A stretch of DNA of 64,000 nt from Bacteroidota bacterium (GCA_027592755.1 JAQCLE010000003.1:1-64000), one strand, 5' to 3'; positions 35,967 to 46,195 are shown, counted from the first letter of the stretch. The notes: generated by a model not told the origin, from the letters alone. Numbers and translations: made by a program.

Positions 35967-36731
35967 TCAGGCAGCCTGGACTTGTTCGACATAATCTACC
36001 CAAAAATTGTTGAAGCCGATCCCAACCTGGATATGAATCGATTGAAGCTGTAGCAGCTCGAGAATGGCGAGGAAATTATAAATAACAGCAATTTTTGAAG
36101 GCATCATTTGAATAATATCCATGAACGATACTTTCTTTTTTCCTTTCAACTTGCCAAGGATATATATCTTTTGGTCTTGGATCGTGTAAGGATACTGCAC
36201 TACAGTATGGATAGGCCTTTTCTTTTCAATTTCATAACGATTGAGGACGTTTTGGTAAACTTTTAGTAGCTTATAAAGATCAAGGTTTTGCAATTCTGCT
36301 TCAACGTTGACAGATTCCGACAATTTTTTAATTTCGCTAAAGAGATTGCCTCTTTTTTCCTTTTCAAGTCGAAGCTTTTCCATTTCGGCCATCTGGGTTA
36401 CAACTTCCTTGTATCGTTTGTATTCCAAAAGATGTTTGACTAACTCATCGCGTGGATCAATTTCATTTCCTTCTTCATCAAGTTGAGGTCTCGGTAATAA
36501 CATTTTGGCTTTAATCCTCATCAATTTGGCTGCAACCAAAATGAACTCACTAGCGACCTCAAGATTGAGATGGTCAAGCTGATGAATATAATCCAGGAAA
36601 TCATTGGTGATTTTTGCAATTGGAATGTCATGTATATCCAATTCATCACGTTCAATGAAAAACAGTAAAAGATCGAAAGGACCCTCAAAGAGGGAAAGCC
36701 TAATTTCGAATTTGTCTTCCATCCCAATCAT
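35967..36731 (-). CDS. scpA: Segregation and condensation protein A (kleisin)
   Basis: A 254-residue kleisin that bridges SMC heads for chromosome compaction. It begins with FEIRLSLFEGPFDLLLFFIE, the hallmark of ScpA, followed by DIPIAKITNDFLDYI; a charged middle helix region (about 110-150) and winged-helix C-terminus follow. Met4 is an alternative start. No scpB is adjacent. Confidence 0.94.
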   Translation of the reverse strand: MIGMEDKFEIRLSLFEGPFDLLLFFIERDELDIHDIPIAKITNDFLDYIHQLDHLNLEVASEFILVAAKLMRIKAKMLLPRPQLDEEGNEIDPRDELVKHLLEYKRYKEVVTQMAEMEKLRLEKEKRGNLFSEIKKLSESVNVEAELQNLDLYKLLKVYQNVLNRYEIEKKRPIHTVVQYPYTIQDQKIYILGKLKGKKKVSFMDIIQMMPSKIAVIYNFLAILELLQLQSIHIQVGIGFNNFWVDYVEQVQAA

Positions 36732-36793
36732 CAGTCAAAGATAAACTTCCCGTTATATAAAACCTAGTAGTAAATACCTTAATATAAAAATCT

Positions 36794-36802
36794 TAATTTT
36801 GC
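36794..36802 (+). promoter_or_regulatory. -7 promoter element of dxs
   Basis: TAATTTTGC fits TAnnTTTGY exactly, about 80 bases before the dxs start. A convincing -33 element is not seen. Confidence 0.38.
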
Positions 36803-36881
36803 AGCTATCTTAAAATTGCGGGTCAGCTAAGTTGGACATCTCAAGTTTTAAAATAACTTTTTAATATAGTTACTGACACCC

Positions 36882-38789
36882 ATGTTAATAAAGCCCGGTC
36901 CTAAGCTATCGACAATTAAATCCCCTGCGGACTTAAGAGACTTCGATACCACGGAACTTGTGGAAATTTGCGATGAATTGCGTCAGTTCATCGTTGACAA
37001 TGTATCTGTATATGGCGGCCATTTCGGCGCCAGCCTTGGCGTTGTTGAACTCACAGTGGCTCTTCACTATGCGTTCAACACACCCGTTGATCAAATAGTT
37101 TGGGACGTTGGCCATCAGGCTTATGGTCATAAAATTTTAACCGGAAGGGCTAACGAATTTCATACTAACAGAGTCTATAAAGGATTATCTGGATTTCCGA
37201 AAAGAAGCGAAAGCGAGTACGATACCTTCGGTGTAGGTCACGCCAGTACTTCAATATCTGCAGCTTTAGGTATGGCTACGGCAAATCATTATAAGGGGGA
37301 TTTGCGTCAGCACATTGCCGTAATAGGCGATGGTGCCATGACAGGCGGACTCGCTTTCGAAGGAATGAATAATGCTGGAGTCTCTAACTCCAATCTTCTT
37401 ATTGTGTTGAATGATAATTGCATGTCAATCGATCCCAATGTTGGGGCATTAAAAGATTATTTAACAGATATTACTACTTCAAAAGCGTACAATAAGATCA
37501 GGGATGAGATATGGAATATTTTGGGGAAGTTCAGCAAATTCGGGCCAAATCCTCGTGAAATAGTCTCCAAAATTGAGAATAGCGTCAAAACATTTTTGCT
37601 TCAACAGAGTAATATGTTCGAGTCCCTTAACTTAAGATATTTTGGGCCAGTTGACGGTCACGACGTTAACCATCTTGTCGAGATCTTTAATGATCTCAAA
37701 AATATACCGGGACCAAAAATCCTTCATTGTATTACTGTAAAGGGCAAAGGTTATTCTGAAGCTGAAAAAGATCAAACCCTTTGGCATGCCCCTGGGAAAT
37801 TTGACAAAGTCACAGGCGTCATTCATAAGAAAGATCATGAAACTCCCCAACCCCCAAAATATCAAGATGTTTTTGGGCAATCAATAGTTGAACTGGCTAA
37901 TAAAAACCCCAAAATAATGGGTATCACACCTGCAATGCCCTCCGGATCTTCCATGAATATCATGATGAAAGCCCTGCCAGAGCGAACATTTGATGTAGGT
38001 ATAGCTGAGCAACATGCCGTCACTTTTTCAGCTGGACTGTCAACACAAGGGTTGATCCCGTTCTGCAATATTTATAGTTCTTTTATGCAAAGGGCGTATG
38101 ATCAGGTAATCCACGATGTTTGTATACAGAATCTTCATGTCGTTTTTTGTCTTGACAGAGCAGGTTTGGCTGGGGCGGATGGCGCTACTCACCACGGTTG
38201 CTATGATATAGCCTATATGCGATGCCTGCCAAATATGGTTATTTCGGCGCCCATGAACGAACAGGAACTCCGCAACCTGATGTATTCTGCACAATTAGAA
38301 CACAATAATTTTCCTATGACCATTCGTTACCCAAGAGGTCAGGGAGTAATGCCAGAATGGCAAACCAAATTTGAAGAAATAGAAATTGGAAAAGGAAGGA
38401 TTATTCGTGAAGGAAGTGATGTGGCAATATTATCATTCGGGCATATCGGCAACTATGCTGTAGAAGCGACGATAAACCTGAAAGAAGAAGGTCATGATGT
38501 TGCCCATTATGACTTGAGATTTGCCAAACCTCTGGATTCAGAATTACTTCATGAAATCTTTAATCGGTTTGATGAGATTTTAACAATAGAAGATGGCAGC
38601 CTAATGGGTGGTTTTGGGAGTGCTATTCTGGAATTTGCCTCGGATTACAACTACAAAGCAAATATTAAGCGCCTCGGTATACCTGATTCAATAATTGAAC
38701 ATGGAACGCAGGAACAATTGCACAAAGAATGCGGTTTCGATACTGAAGGCATTGTAGCTGCAGTCAAATCCATATTAGCAAAGGTATGA
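36882..38789 (+). CDS. dxs: 1-Deoxy-D-xylulose-5-phosphate synthase
   Basis: A 635-residue TPP enzyme joining pyruvate and glyceraldehyde 3-phosphate in the MEP isoprenoid pathway. Domain I has GGHFGASLGVVELT and the TPP/Mg motif GDGAMTGGLAFE to NDNCMSI; domain II has FNVGIAEQHAVTF-type residues (here FDVGIAEQHAVTFSAG) and DRAGLAGADGATHHG; domain III follows. Complete length. First gene of the dxs-apbE-ZIP series on the plus strand. Confidence 0.97.
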   Translation: MLIKPGPKLSTIKSPADLRDFDTTELVEICDELRQFIVDNVSVYGGHFGASLGVVELTVALHYAFNTPVDQIVWDVGHQAYGHKILTGRANEFHTNRVYKGLSGFPKRSESEYDTFGVGHASTSISAALGMATANHYKGDLRQHIAVIGDGAMTGGLAFEGMNNAGVSNSNLLIVLNDNCMSIDPNVGALKDYLTDITTSKAYNKIRDEIWNILGKFSKFGPNPREIVSKIENSVKTFLLQQSNMFESLNLRYFGPVDGHDVNHLVEIFNDLKNIPGPKILHCITVKGKGYSEAEKDQTLWHAPGKFDKVTGVIHKKDHETPQPPKYQDVFGQSIVELANKNPKIMGITPAMPSGSSMNIMMKALPERTFDVGIAEQHAVTFSAGLSTQGLIPFCNIYSSFMQRAYDQVIHDVCIQNLHVVFCLDRAGLAGADGATHHGCYDIAYMRCLPNMVISAPMNEQELRNLMYSAQLEHNNFPMTIRYPRGQGVMPEWQTKFEEIEIGKGRIIREGSDVAILSFGHIGNYAVEATINLKEEGHDVAHYDLRFAKPLDSELLHEIFNRFDEILTIEDGSLMGGFGSAILEFASDYNYKANIKRLGIPDSIIEHGTQEQLHKECGFDTEGIVAAVKSILAKV

Positions 38790-38886
38790 CAGGCCTCCGC
38801 CTATTTATTCATCATCCAAATTTTCCGATTAGACACTTTACAATACATAACCAGAAGTGAACTATTTGCACATACTTGATTGAGTA

Positions 38887-39915
38887 ATGCTTAAAAACTG
38901 GGATAAAAGAAAGTTGGTGCCTCTTATTATCCTCATCGTCTTTTTAGGATTTTGGCAGATCAATAAATTCCAGAGAACATCTCACTATCTTGGAATTTCT
39001 GGAACAACAATGGGGCCGATCACCTATAATATAAAATACGCAGATCAGGAAAATAGAAATCTCCAACCAGCAATCGATTCAATTCTTAACGATTTTAATA
39101 ATGCATTGTCCACGTATGTAGAAAATTCAGAAATAAGCCTGTTTAACATTACTGACTCAATTATTTATCAATCACCTTATTTATTTCCTGTTTTTGCTGA
39201 AAGCAAGAAAATATATACTGCTACTGATGGAGCATTTGATCCGACAGTGGGTCCTTTGGTTAATGCTTATGGTTTCGGGCCTGGTTCCGAACGCGTAATA
39301 GATGCTTTGAACTTCGATTCTCTTCTTGATCTTGTTGGTTTTGATAACGTTTCTTTTGATAACGTGATGGCCAAAAAATCGATCAAAGGATCATATCTGG
39401 ATTTTAGTGCGATTGCTAAAGGATATGCCGTCGACGTTATTCACAGTTATCTTAGGTCTTGCAACATCACCGATTTTATGGTTGAAATTGGTGGTGAGGT
39501 TAGCTGTTTTGGAAGGAATCCTGATGGAAATATTTGGCGAATTGGTATCGAGGATCCTATGGTTTCTGATGATGAGGTTCGATTGAAAGCCACTGTCGAA
39601 CTCAAGGATCTTACAATGGCGACATCCGGGAATTACAGGAATTTTTATGAAATCGATGGTAAAAAATATTCCCATACCATAAATCCCAAAACCGGAAATC
39701 CTGTAGAGCATTCATTACTTAGCGTTTCCGTTTTTGCCCCTACATGCATGACTGCTGATGCCTTTGCAACCAGTTTTATGGTTATGGGACTTGAGAAGTC
39801 TCTAGAAAAAGTAAACCTTATAGACTCTGTGGAAGCTTTTTTCATATATGCCAATGAGCAAGGGGCGGTGGAAACAATTGCTACAGACGGTATCAAGAAA
39901 ATGATTACTCAATAA
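38887..39915 (+). CDS. apbE: FAD:protein FMN transferase (ApbE)
   Basis: A 342-residue periplasm-facing enzyme with an N-terminal anchor helix (about 10-25, LVPLIILIVFLGFWQ) that attaches FMN covalently to Ser/Thr of flavoproteins such as NqrB/C and RnfG. Family marks: TDGAFDPTVGPLVNAYGFGP, LDFSAIAKGYAVD, VEIGGEVSCFG, ATSGNYRNF and SHTINPKTG. Its stop overlaps the ZIP gene start by one base. Target flavoproteins are not in the window. Confidence 0.94.
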   Translation: MLKNWDKRKLVPLIILIVFLGFWQINKFQRTSHYLGISGTTMGPITYNIKYADQENRNLQPAIDSILNDFNNALSTYVENSEISLFNITDSIIYQSPYLFPVFAESKKIYTATDGAFDPTVGPLVNAYGFGPGSERVIDALNFDSLLDLVGFDNVSFDNVMAKKSIKGSYLDFSAIAKGYAVDVIHSYLRSCNITDFMVEIGGEVSCFGRNPDGNIWRIGIEDPMVSDDEVRLKATVELKDLTMATSGNYRNFYEIDGKKYSHTINPKTGNPVEHSLLSVSVFAPTCMTADAFATSFMVMGLEKSLEKVNLIDSVEAFFIYANEQGAVETIATDGIKKMITQ

Positions 39916-40652
39916 TGTTGGGCAGCATTACAATACTATTTGCTGTTACCTTCTTTTCAGGAGGTCTTGTTTACCTGATGCCCAACTGGAAAGGTGAAAA
40001 TTTCAATCTGACTCTGATTTTTGCCGGTTCCTATCTATTCGGTATCACCATTATTCACATTCTCCCTGAGCTTTTTAGCTACCGAGCTTCGAATGAATTC
40101 ATTGGTGGGATGATTCTGGCTGGCTTTTTTCTGCAGTTAATCCTCGAATATTTCACAGCAGGGGTGGAACATGGGCATGTGCACAAGCATAATCAAAAGC
40201 ATTCACTGGTTTCATCGGTTTCATTGATGGTTGCTCTCTGTTTTCATGCCTTTCTAGAGGGAACACTTTTGGCGCACCCTATTACTTTGCATGAACATCA
40301 TCCATCCGCTTCACTACTTCTTGGTATAACTGTACATAAAATCCCTGTATCATTTGCATTAATGTCTGTATTGACATGTCACTACAGCAGCAAGGTTAAG
40401 CCCATCATTTTTCTCATAATATTTTCCCTCGCTTCTCCTTTAGGTTTGATTATTTCCGAAAGTCTTAGCAAAGCAAATATCATTTCTGAAAATGTGTTTT
40501 TGATCCTCTTTGCTATAGTTAGTGGAAGCTTCCTTAAAATATCTACAACAATATTTTTTGAAAGTGCCCCGGAACATAAATCAAACTTGAATAAAATTAT
40601 AGTAAGTATTGCCGCAGCGCTTTTGGCGCTTTTGGCGGACAACATGTTTTAG
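39915..40652 (+). CDS. ZIP-family metal transporter
   Basis: A 245-residue inner-membrane protein with about eight helices and a histidine-rich loop (EHGHVHKHNQKH, about 77-88), as in ZIP divalent-metal importers (zinc, iron or manganese). Helix motifs HAFLEGTLLAHP and HKIPVSFALMS carry the metal-site His residues typical of helices IV and V. Its start overlaps apbE by one base. Direction and metal are inferred from the family. Confidence 0.85.
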   Translation: MLGSITILFAVTFFSGGLVYLMPNWKGENFNLTLIFAGSYLFGITIIHILPELFSYRASNEFIGGMILAGFFLQLILEYFTAGVEHGHVHKHNQKHSLVSSVSLMVALCFHAFLEGTLLAHPITLHEHHPSASLLLGITVHKIPVSFALMSVLTCHYSSKVKPIIFLIIFSLASPLGLIISESLSKANIISENVFLILFAIVSGSFLKISTTIFFESAPEHKSNLNKIIVSIAAALLALLADNMF

Positions 40653-40702
40653 AGTTTCAGACAAACTATTTGTCTTAGTTTTGCATTTAGCTTCGACAAG
40701 TT

Positions 40703-41518
40703 TTGCGCATTTTTCCTTCGATATTAATTATTCTAATGATCTCGGATATTTATTCGATATCAGCACAGACAAGATCATCGAACTATGAAGGAAGGGTGCT
40801 TAGTGCTACTGATTCTCTACCCGTTCCCTTCGTTAATATTTATACAGTTGACTATGCGAAATTTACTTCCACAAGTGGAGGTGGTAACTTTTCTATTGAA
40901 ATTAATGCGGGTGATACGCTTAATTTTTCTGCTGTGGGTTATAGATCCAAGCAAATTATAGTTTATTTCATTTCCGATATTATCCAAATCATTCAGTTGA
41001 ACCCTGTCACTTATGAGTTACCAGGATTAACCATTTATGGAAGGGATCCAATGGAAGGGTTTTTTGACCACAACAGGCTCCACGAAACAAAAACTGACCA
41101 AACTTTTGATCAAAAATATCCAGGGCCATCTTTGGGAATAGGCCAGAGTGGTGCTGCTTTCACAGGTCTATTGACTCTATTGGCCAACCAGTTCAATTCA
41201 GAATATAAGCAGTTAAAGAAACTTCAGGAAATAGAAAAACGAGAATATACTTATTACAGACGGCTAGAATTGATCTTTTCACGATTGAATGCTGATTTTA
41301 TTTCTTCGAAGACTTCCTTGCGAAGGGAAGAAGTCCAGGAATTTATAGATTTTTGGAACCCTTCAATTCAGTTTATGGAAGCTGCAACTGAATATGAATT
41401 AGTTGCCATGATACAAAATCAAGAGGAAAAATACTTCGACATGATCCGTCGAAATAATACCGGAAGAAACGTTGTTTCAACCATTGAATTAAGAAAATTA
41501 TTAGATTCTGGTCGCTAA
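40703..41518 (+). CDS. Carboxypeptidase-regulatory-like domain secreted protein
   Basis: A 271-residue exported protein with signal peptide (about 1-21, ending ISAQ). Residues about 28-100 form a CarboxypepD-reg-like beta-sandwich (NYEGRVLSATDSLPVPFVNI, NFSAVGYRSKQI); the rest is helical with no recognised domain. This type is common in Bacteroidota as envelope-associated structural proteins, and the C-terminal helical half is lineage-specific. Confidence 0.8.
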   Translation: MRIFPSILIILMISDIYSISAQTRSSNYEGRVLSATDSLPVPFVNIYTVDYAKFTSTSGGGNFSIEINAGDTLNFSAVGYRSKQIIVYFISDIIQIIQLNPVTYELPGLTIYGRDPMEGFFDHNRLHETKTDQTFDQKYPGPSLGIGQSGAAFTGLLTLLANQFNSEYKQLKKLQEIEKREYTYYRRLELIFSRLNADFISSKTSLRREEVQEFIDFWNPSIQFMEAATEYELVAMIQNQEEKYFDMIRRNNTGRNVVSTIELRKLLDSGR

Positions 41519-41540
41519 AGCCTCCTTCTAAATAAATAAA

Positions 41541-41894
41541 ATGATTAAAAAGGATTTGGAACTTGAACGGAAATGGCATAGCCTTCTGGGAGTTCTTCAA
41601 AATACTATTGGAAAAAAACCGGCCGATCTGAACAGTGTCCTTTTCCTTATTGGCGTTCAGGAACTTGGTAAAGGTCCCCAAAACTTCTCAAAGGAAGAAA
41701 AACAGGATCTTATGCATATTGCCATTTGCAAAGTTCTAAGTCTGTCAGGATTTTATGAACTTGAGGGTCTTGATGAATCTGGATGGCCCCACTGGAAGCT
41801 CGTAAAAACGCTTCCCAGATTTGACTTACTCGAACAGGAAAAACTTTTGAAAATGCATGTAATTGAGTATTTCGAAAACGAGAGCGCACTCTAA
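41541..41894 (+). CDS. Conserved small protein of unknown function
   Basis: A 117-residue soluble, helix-rich protein with no signal peptide or metal motif. It has a balanced composition and an intact frame followed by a terminator, which support a real gene. I recognise a Cytophagales-type conserved hypothetical pattern (LFLIGVQELGKG) but no function. It starts 23 bases after the upstream gene. Confidence 0.7.
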   Translation: MIKKDLELERKWHSLLGVLQNTIGKKPADLNSVLFLIGVQELGKGPQNFSKEEKQDLMHIAICKVLSLSGFYELEGLDESGWPHWKLVKTLPRFDLLEQEKLLKMHVIEYFENESAL

Positions 41895-41963
41895 AACCAA
41901 TCTAATGGCATGTTTCCTGACCAATCAACAGCAATTTCCTGAAGGATGAATATTTTTAATTAG

Positions 41964-41991
41964 AAAATGGGTAAATTCTCAACCCATTTTT
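41964..41991 (+). terminator. Rho-independent terminator
   Basis: AAAATGGGT (41964-41972) pairs with ACCCATTTT (41982-41990) over a 9-base loop, and the stem runs into a T-tract. It ends the unit closing with the gene at 41541-41894 and precedes the DUF4175 gene. Confidence 0.68.
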
Positions 41992-42020
41992 ACGTATTAA
42001 GTGATTAAACGAGTACTCAA

Positions 42021-45000
42021 ATGGTAACAAGGCCTCCAGAAAATAATGGTTTCGAACTGATAGTCGACAAGCTAAAAGAGTTCAAAAAGAAGTATTATCT
42101 CAACACACTCCTCAAAGGAATAATTCTTTCTATCTCAATCTTGATTTCCGTTTTTCTAATTTTCAACACCCTGGAATTTACGTTAAGATTTAATTCCATG
42201 ATCAGAGGGCTGTTCTTTTTCTCATTCCTGGTTGCTTTTACTCTTGTAATTTATTTCTGGGTAATTATCCCAATTAATAAATTATTCAGGAACGGTCAGC
42301 AAATTTCTGATGAAGAGGCAGCAAGACAAATTGGATCCTATTTTCCAAATATTTCAGATAAGCTACTGAATACCATTCAGTTACAAAAGATCAGCAGCGT
42401 TGATAACAGCTTAATTTTAGCGAGTATTGCACAAAGAACAAGTGAAATACGATTAGTGTCCTTTGCCGATGCAATCGATTTAAGACAAAATAAAAAATTT
42501 CTAAAATTCCTGGCAGGACCTGCATTAGCGCTTTTTATCCTTATGATTTTCGTACCTCAAATGCTCACCGAGAGCACGACGAGAATTATCAGATATAAAG
42601 AAGCATTTTTACCTGAAGCACCCTTTAAATTTAAAATACTTAACGATCAGCTTCTTGGCTTTAAGAATGAAGACTATACTTTGAATTTGGGATTTGAGGG
42701 CCATTTCATGCCTGATCAGGCCTATATGAATCTTAATGGTAGAAAAATGAAAATGAAGAAAGGTTCAGATGGCCTTTTTTCATATACGTTTAAAAAATTA
42801 CAATCCTCGGCGGATATGTCATTCGAAGCCGCGGGATTTAATTCTGATGACTACCACATAAAAGTCGTTTCCCGACCTAATCTAAAGGGCTTCAATGTTT
42901 ACCTGGTTTATCCTTCTTATGTTAATAAAGAAAATGAAAGACTTAACAATGTCGGCAACTTGCAAATTGTCGAAGGAACCAAAGTCAAATGGCAAATAAG
43001 CACAATCGAAGCTGATAGCATGTCATTTAAATTTGAAAGTGATGATTTTCTTTCCAATACTACATTGGTTGATAATCAACTTTTTGAAATTGAAAGAAAG
43101 ATCCTGGAATCTGATAATTACTCGATTCACCTAACTAATAAATACAGTGACAACCGAGAAAATATCAACTATCACATTGATGCAAAAAAGGATGAGCATC
43201 CGACAATAAATCTAGACCAGCTACAAGATACCGTGCTATTCAGTTATGTGATATTAGGTGGTGCTATCAGCGACGATTACGGGTTAACACAATTGCAAGT
43301 AAATTATAAGATTGTGCAAGGTTCAAAGGAATCAGAAATGCGAAGATTTAATCTGCCAATCCAGTCTCCAATTTCACAGGGATTCTTTCATCATTGGCCC
43401 CTTGACAGCCTTGGACTAAATGAGGGAGATCAGGTTAAATACGCGCTACAAGTTTGGGATAACGATGGCATTAACGGAAGGAAATCCACCCAAACCGGAT
43501 TTTATAGTATTAATATACCTACGAAAAAAGAAGTTCGGGAAAAGCTAGAAAAAGAGTCACAAGGCACTCATAATCAAATAGATAACTCGTTGGAAAAAAC
43601 CCGTGAACTCCAGGAAAAACTGAAAAGTCTTGAAGAACGGTTAAAGACCAAAAAAAATCTCGAATGGCAGGATGAGCGCCTAATAGAAGAGTTACTCAAA
43701 GAGAAAGAAGAACTGAACAAAGAAATCGAAAAACTCCAGGAAAAGAATGAATCCAATCGTCAACAAAGAGAACGATTTACAAAACAGGACGAGAAAATTG
43801 CCGAAAAGATGCAGCAACTGCAGGAGTTAATGGACGAACTCATGGATGAAGAGACCAAAAAACTTTACGAAGAACTTAAGAAACTTCTTGAAGAAAAAAG
43901 AGGACTCAATGAGGTTCAAGAAGCCATTGAAAATATAAGAAACAAGGAAGAAACACTTGAAAAGGAATTAGAGAGAACTCTAGAACTATTCAAGAGGATG
44001 AAGATGGAGTATAAAATGGAAGAGGTTATCAATGACCTGGAGGAACTTGCGGTGCAACAGGAAGAACTCGCCAATGAGACACTAGAAGAACAAAATTCAA
44101 ATGAAGATCTCTCCGAAACTCAGGAAGACCTCATGGAGGAGTTTGATCAAATTGAGCAAGATATGGAGGACATAAATGAACTAAATCAGGAACTAAAAAA
44201 CCCTGAACCAATTCAGGATACCTCCGAAGAACAAAGTGACATAAAGCAAGATCAACAGAAAAGCAAAGAAGCAATTGATGAGAACAAACGTCAAAATTCG
44301 AATCAATCGCAAAAGAGCGCTGCTGAAAAAATGAAGAAACTATCTGCACAGATGCAGGAAATGCAGGCAGGCATGGAGATGGAGATGATGCAAGTGAACC
44401 TCGACAACCTTCGGAATATCGTTGATAATCTGGTGACATTGTCATTTGATCAGGAAGAATTAATGAATGATTTCAGGGAGGTAAACCAAAGTGATCCTCG
44501 GTTTATCGAGCTCTCTCAGAATCAACTTAAACTTAAGGATGACGCTAAAATAATCGAAGATAGCCTGCGATCTCTCGCAAGTAGAGTGTTTCAAATTGCT
44601 TCGTTTGTTACCAGAGAAGTAGACGACATGAACAAGCATATAAACGAAAGTATTGAATCGTTAAGGGACCGGAATAAAGCCCAGTCAATCAGTAAGCAAC
44701 AATTTGCGATGACCTCGATGAACAACCTGGCATTGTTGCTGGATGATGTACTTCAAAATATGCAGCAAATGATGGCTGATGCAATGGGTAACCCAAAAGC
44801 CGGCCAGAAGAAGGGACAAAAGAACATGCCGGGCATGAGCGAATTGCAGCAGCAATTGAATAGAAAAATTGAGGAATTGAAGCGAAGTGGCAATCCCGGA
44901 AGAGAAATGTCTGAAGAATTAGCAAAAATGGCGGCTCAGCAAGAATTGATAAGGCAGTCAATTGAAGAAATGCAAAGAAAATTAGATCAATTGAACAATG

Positions 45001-45350
45001 AGAAGGGAGAAAATGGTGGAGGTAGTAAAATTAGTGACGTCATTCAGAAAATGGAGCAAACTGAACTTGATTTGGTAAATAAGCAGCTTACGGATCAAAT
45101 GATACGCAGGCAACGGGACATTCTTACTAGATTACTTGAATCTGAAAAAGCCTTGAGGGAACGAGAGCTTGACGACGAAAGAGAGGGTGAAAGGGCAAAT
45201 GATTACGAAACAATATTCCCATCAGCAATGGATGAATATTTGAAAGCAAAGGAAAAAGAAATAGAATTATTAAAAACTATACCCCCAAAGTTAAATCCTT
45301 ATTATAAAAAAGAAGTAAATGATTACTTTAGGCGGCTTGGAAGTCAATGA
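42021..45350 (+). CDS. DUF4175 family large coiled-coil membrane protein
   Basis: A 1109-residue protein. It has two N-terminal membrane helices (about 30-50 and 58-84), a third near 160-178, a beta-rich extracytoplasmic region (about 185-500), and then long charged heptad-type coiled coils (about 500-900) rich in Glu, Lys and Gln, ending with a PYYKKEVNDYFRRL tail. This matches the Bacteroidota DUF4175 family. Function unknown; a scaffold or force-bearing envelope role is only a guess. It precedes the ATP-binding protein gene by 9 bases and is likely co-transcribed with it. Confidence 0.85.
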   Translation: MVTRPPENNGFELIVDKLKEFKKKYYLNTLLKGIILSISILISVFLIFNTLEFTLRFNSMIRGLFFFSFLVAFTLVIYFWVIIPINKLFRNGQQISDEEAARQIGSYFPNISDKLLNTIQLQKISSVDNSLILASIAQRTSEIRLVSFADAIDLRQNKKFLKFLAGPALALFILMIFVPQMLTESTTRIIRYKEAFLPEAPFKFKILNDQLLGFKNEDYTLNLGFEGHFMPDQAYMNLNGRKMKMKKGSDGLFSYTFKKLQSSADMSFEAAGFNSDDYHIKVVSRPNLKGFNVYLVYPSYVNKENERLNNVGNLQIVEGTKVKWQISTIEADSMSFKFESDDFLSNTTLVDNQLFEIERKILESDNYSIHLTNKYSDNRENINYHIDAKKDEHPTINLDQLQDTVLFSYVILGGAISDDYGLTQLQVNYKIVQGSKESEMRRFNLPIQSPISQGFFHHWPLDSLGLNEGDQVKYALQVWDNDGINGRKSTQTGFYSINIPTKKEVREKLEKESQGTHNQIDNSLEKTRELQEKLKSLEERLKTKKNLEWQDERLIEELLKEKEELNKEIEKLQEKNESNRQQRERFTKQDEKIAEKMQQLQELMDELMDEETKKLYEELKKLLEEKRGLNEVQEAIENIRNKEETLEKELERTLELFKRMKMEYKMEEVINDLEELAVQQEELANETLEEQNSNEDLSETQEDLMEEFDQIEQDMEDINELNQELKNPEPIQDTSEEQSDIKQDQQKSKEAIDENKRQNSNQSQKSAAEKMKKLSAQMQEMQAGMEMEMMQVNLDNLRNIVDNLVTLSFDQEELMNDFREVNQSDPRFIELSQNQLKLKDDAKIIEDSLRSLASRVFQIASFVTREVDDMNKHINESIESLRDRNKAQSISKQQFAMTSMNNLALLLDDVLQNMQQMMADAMGNPKAGQKKGQKNMPGMSELQQQLNRKIEELKRSGNPGREMSEELAKMAAQQELIRQSIEEMQRKLDQLNNEKGENGGGSKISDVIQKMEQTELDLVNKQLTDQMIRRQRDILTRLLESEKALRERELDDEREGERANDYETIFPSAMDEYLKAKEKEIELLKTIPPKLNPYYKKEVNDYFRRLGSQ

Positions 45351-45359
45351 TTTGAGTTT

Positions 45360-45770
45360 ATGACAGTAGTAAATATCAATAGGATTAAGATACCATCCCT
45401 AAAGGAGAACATCAGGATTGTCGAAAGTTTCATTGACAATGCCAAAGATAGCAATAGGCTCAATGATGACATATATGGTAACATCATGGTAGCTGTAACG
45501 GAATCCGTGAATAATGCCATCAAACATGGCAATGGGGAAAACAAAGAAAAGAATGTTTGGTTGAGTTTGTCCTATGAAGGCAAGATGATAAAGTTTGTCG
45601 TTGAAGACGAAGGCATTGGGTTTGATTATAAAAACCTCCCTGATCCCACAGCTCCGGAGAATATTGACAAACCTGATGGGCGGGGCATCTTTTTAATGAA
45701 ACATTTGTCAGATGAAGTCAATTTCAGGGATGAGGGGAAGGTAGTTGAATTATGCTTTTACCTTGATTAA
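45360..45770 (+). CDS. RsbW-like histidine-kinase-fold ATP-binding protein
   Basis: A 136-residue GHKL ATPase domain as in anti-sigma factor kinases. The N-box is VTESVNNAIKHGN (Glu48, Asn52), the G1 box is VEDEGIGFDY (81-90) and the G2 region is GRGIFLMKHL. In the RsbW/SpoIIAB family these proteins phosphorylate an anti-anti-sigma partner and hold a sigma factor; no partner gene is next to it. It overlaps ybeY by one base. Confidence 0.85.
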   Translation: MTVVNINRIKIPSLKENIRIVESFIDNAKDSNRLNDDIYGNIMVAVTESVNNAIKHGNGENKEKNVWLSLSYEGKMIKFVVEDEGIGFDYKNLPDPTAPENIDKPDGRGIFLMKHLSDEVNFRDEGKVVELCFYLD

Positions 45771-46195
45771 TGTCCAAAATTCATTTTTTCTATGAAGAGG
45801 TCTCTTTCCGTTTAGAACATAAGAAAATCATTCGTCATTGGATAGAAAGCATAATTCTGTCACATAATAAGGTCCTCCAGTCAATTAATTATATTTTTTG
45901 CTCAGACGATTATTTATTCGAACTGAATCGGAAGTACCTCTATCATGATACATTAACCGATATTCTCACATTCGACAATTCAAATGATCCAAATGTGATC
46001 GAGGGGGATATCTTTATCAGCACGGATAGGGTCAGCGAAAATTCAATTGATTTGGGCTACCTCTTCGAAAAAGAGCTTCATCGTGTGATGATACATGGGA
46101 TATTGCACCTCATGGGCTACTCTGACAAAACAAAAGATCAGAAATCAGTTATGAGAGAAAACGAGGATGCTTCCCTATCTTTGCTGCCGTTTTAA
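45770..46195 (+). CDS. ybeY: Endoribonuclease YbeY (rRNA maturation factor)
   Basis: A 141-residue metalloprotein for 16S rRNA 3'-end maturation. The motif HGILHLMGYSD has the first two histidines, but the third ligand position (normally His) is Asp, a variant I associate with many Bacteroidota. It lies downstream of the ATP-binding protein (one-base overlap) and ends 1 base before the parS-like site. Confidence 0.88.
   Translation: MSKIHFFYEEVSFRLEHKKIIRHWIESIILSHNKVLQSINYIFCSDDYLFELNRKYLYHDTLTDILTFDNSNDPNVIEGDIFISTDRVSENSIDLGYLFEKELHRVMIHGILHLMGYSDKTKDQKSVMRENEDASLSLLPF

Noticed and set aside
46088-46120. YbeY with Asp instead of the third zinc His, as a sign of inactivation
   Set aside because: The same substitution is, as I recall, usual in Bacteroidota YbeY, and the frame is intact.
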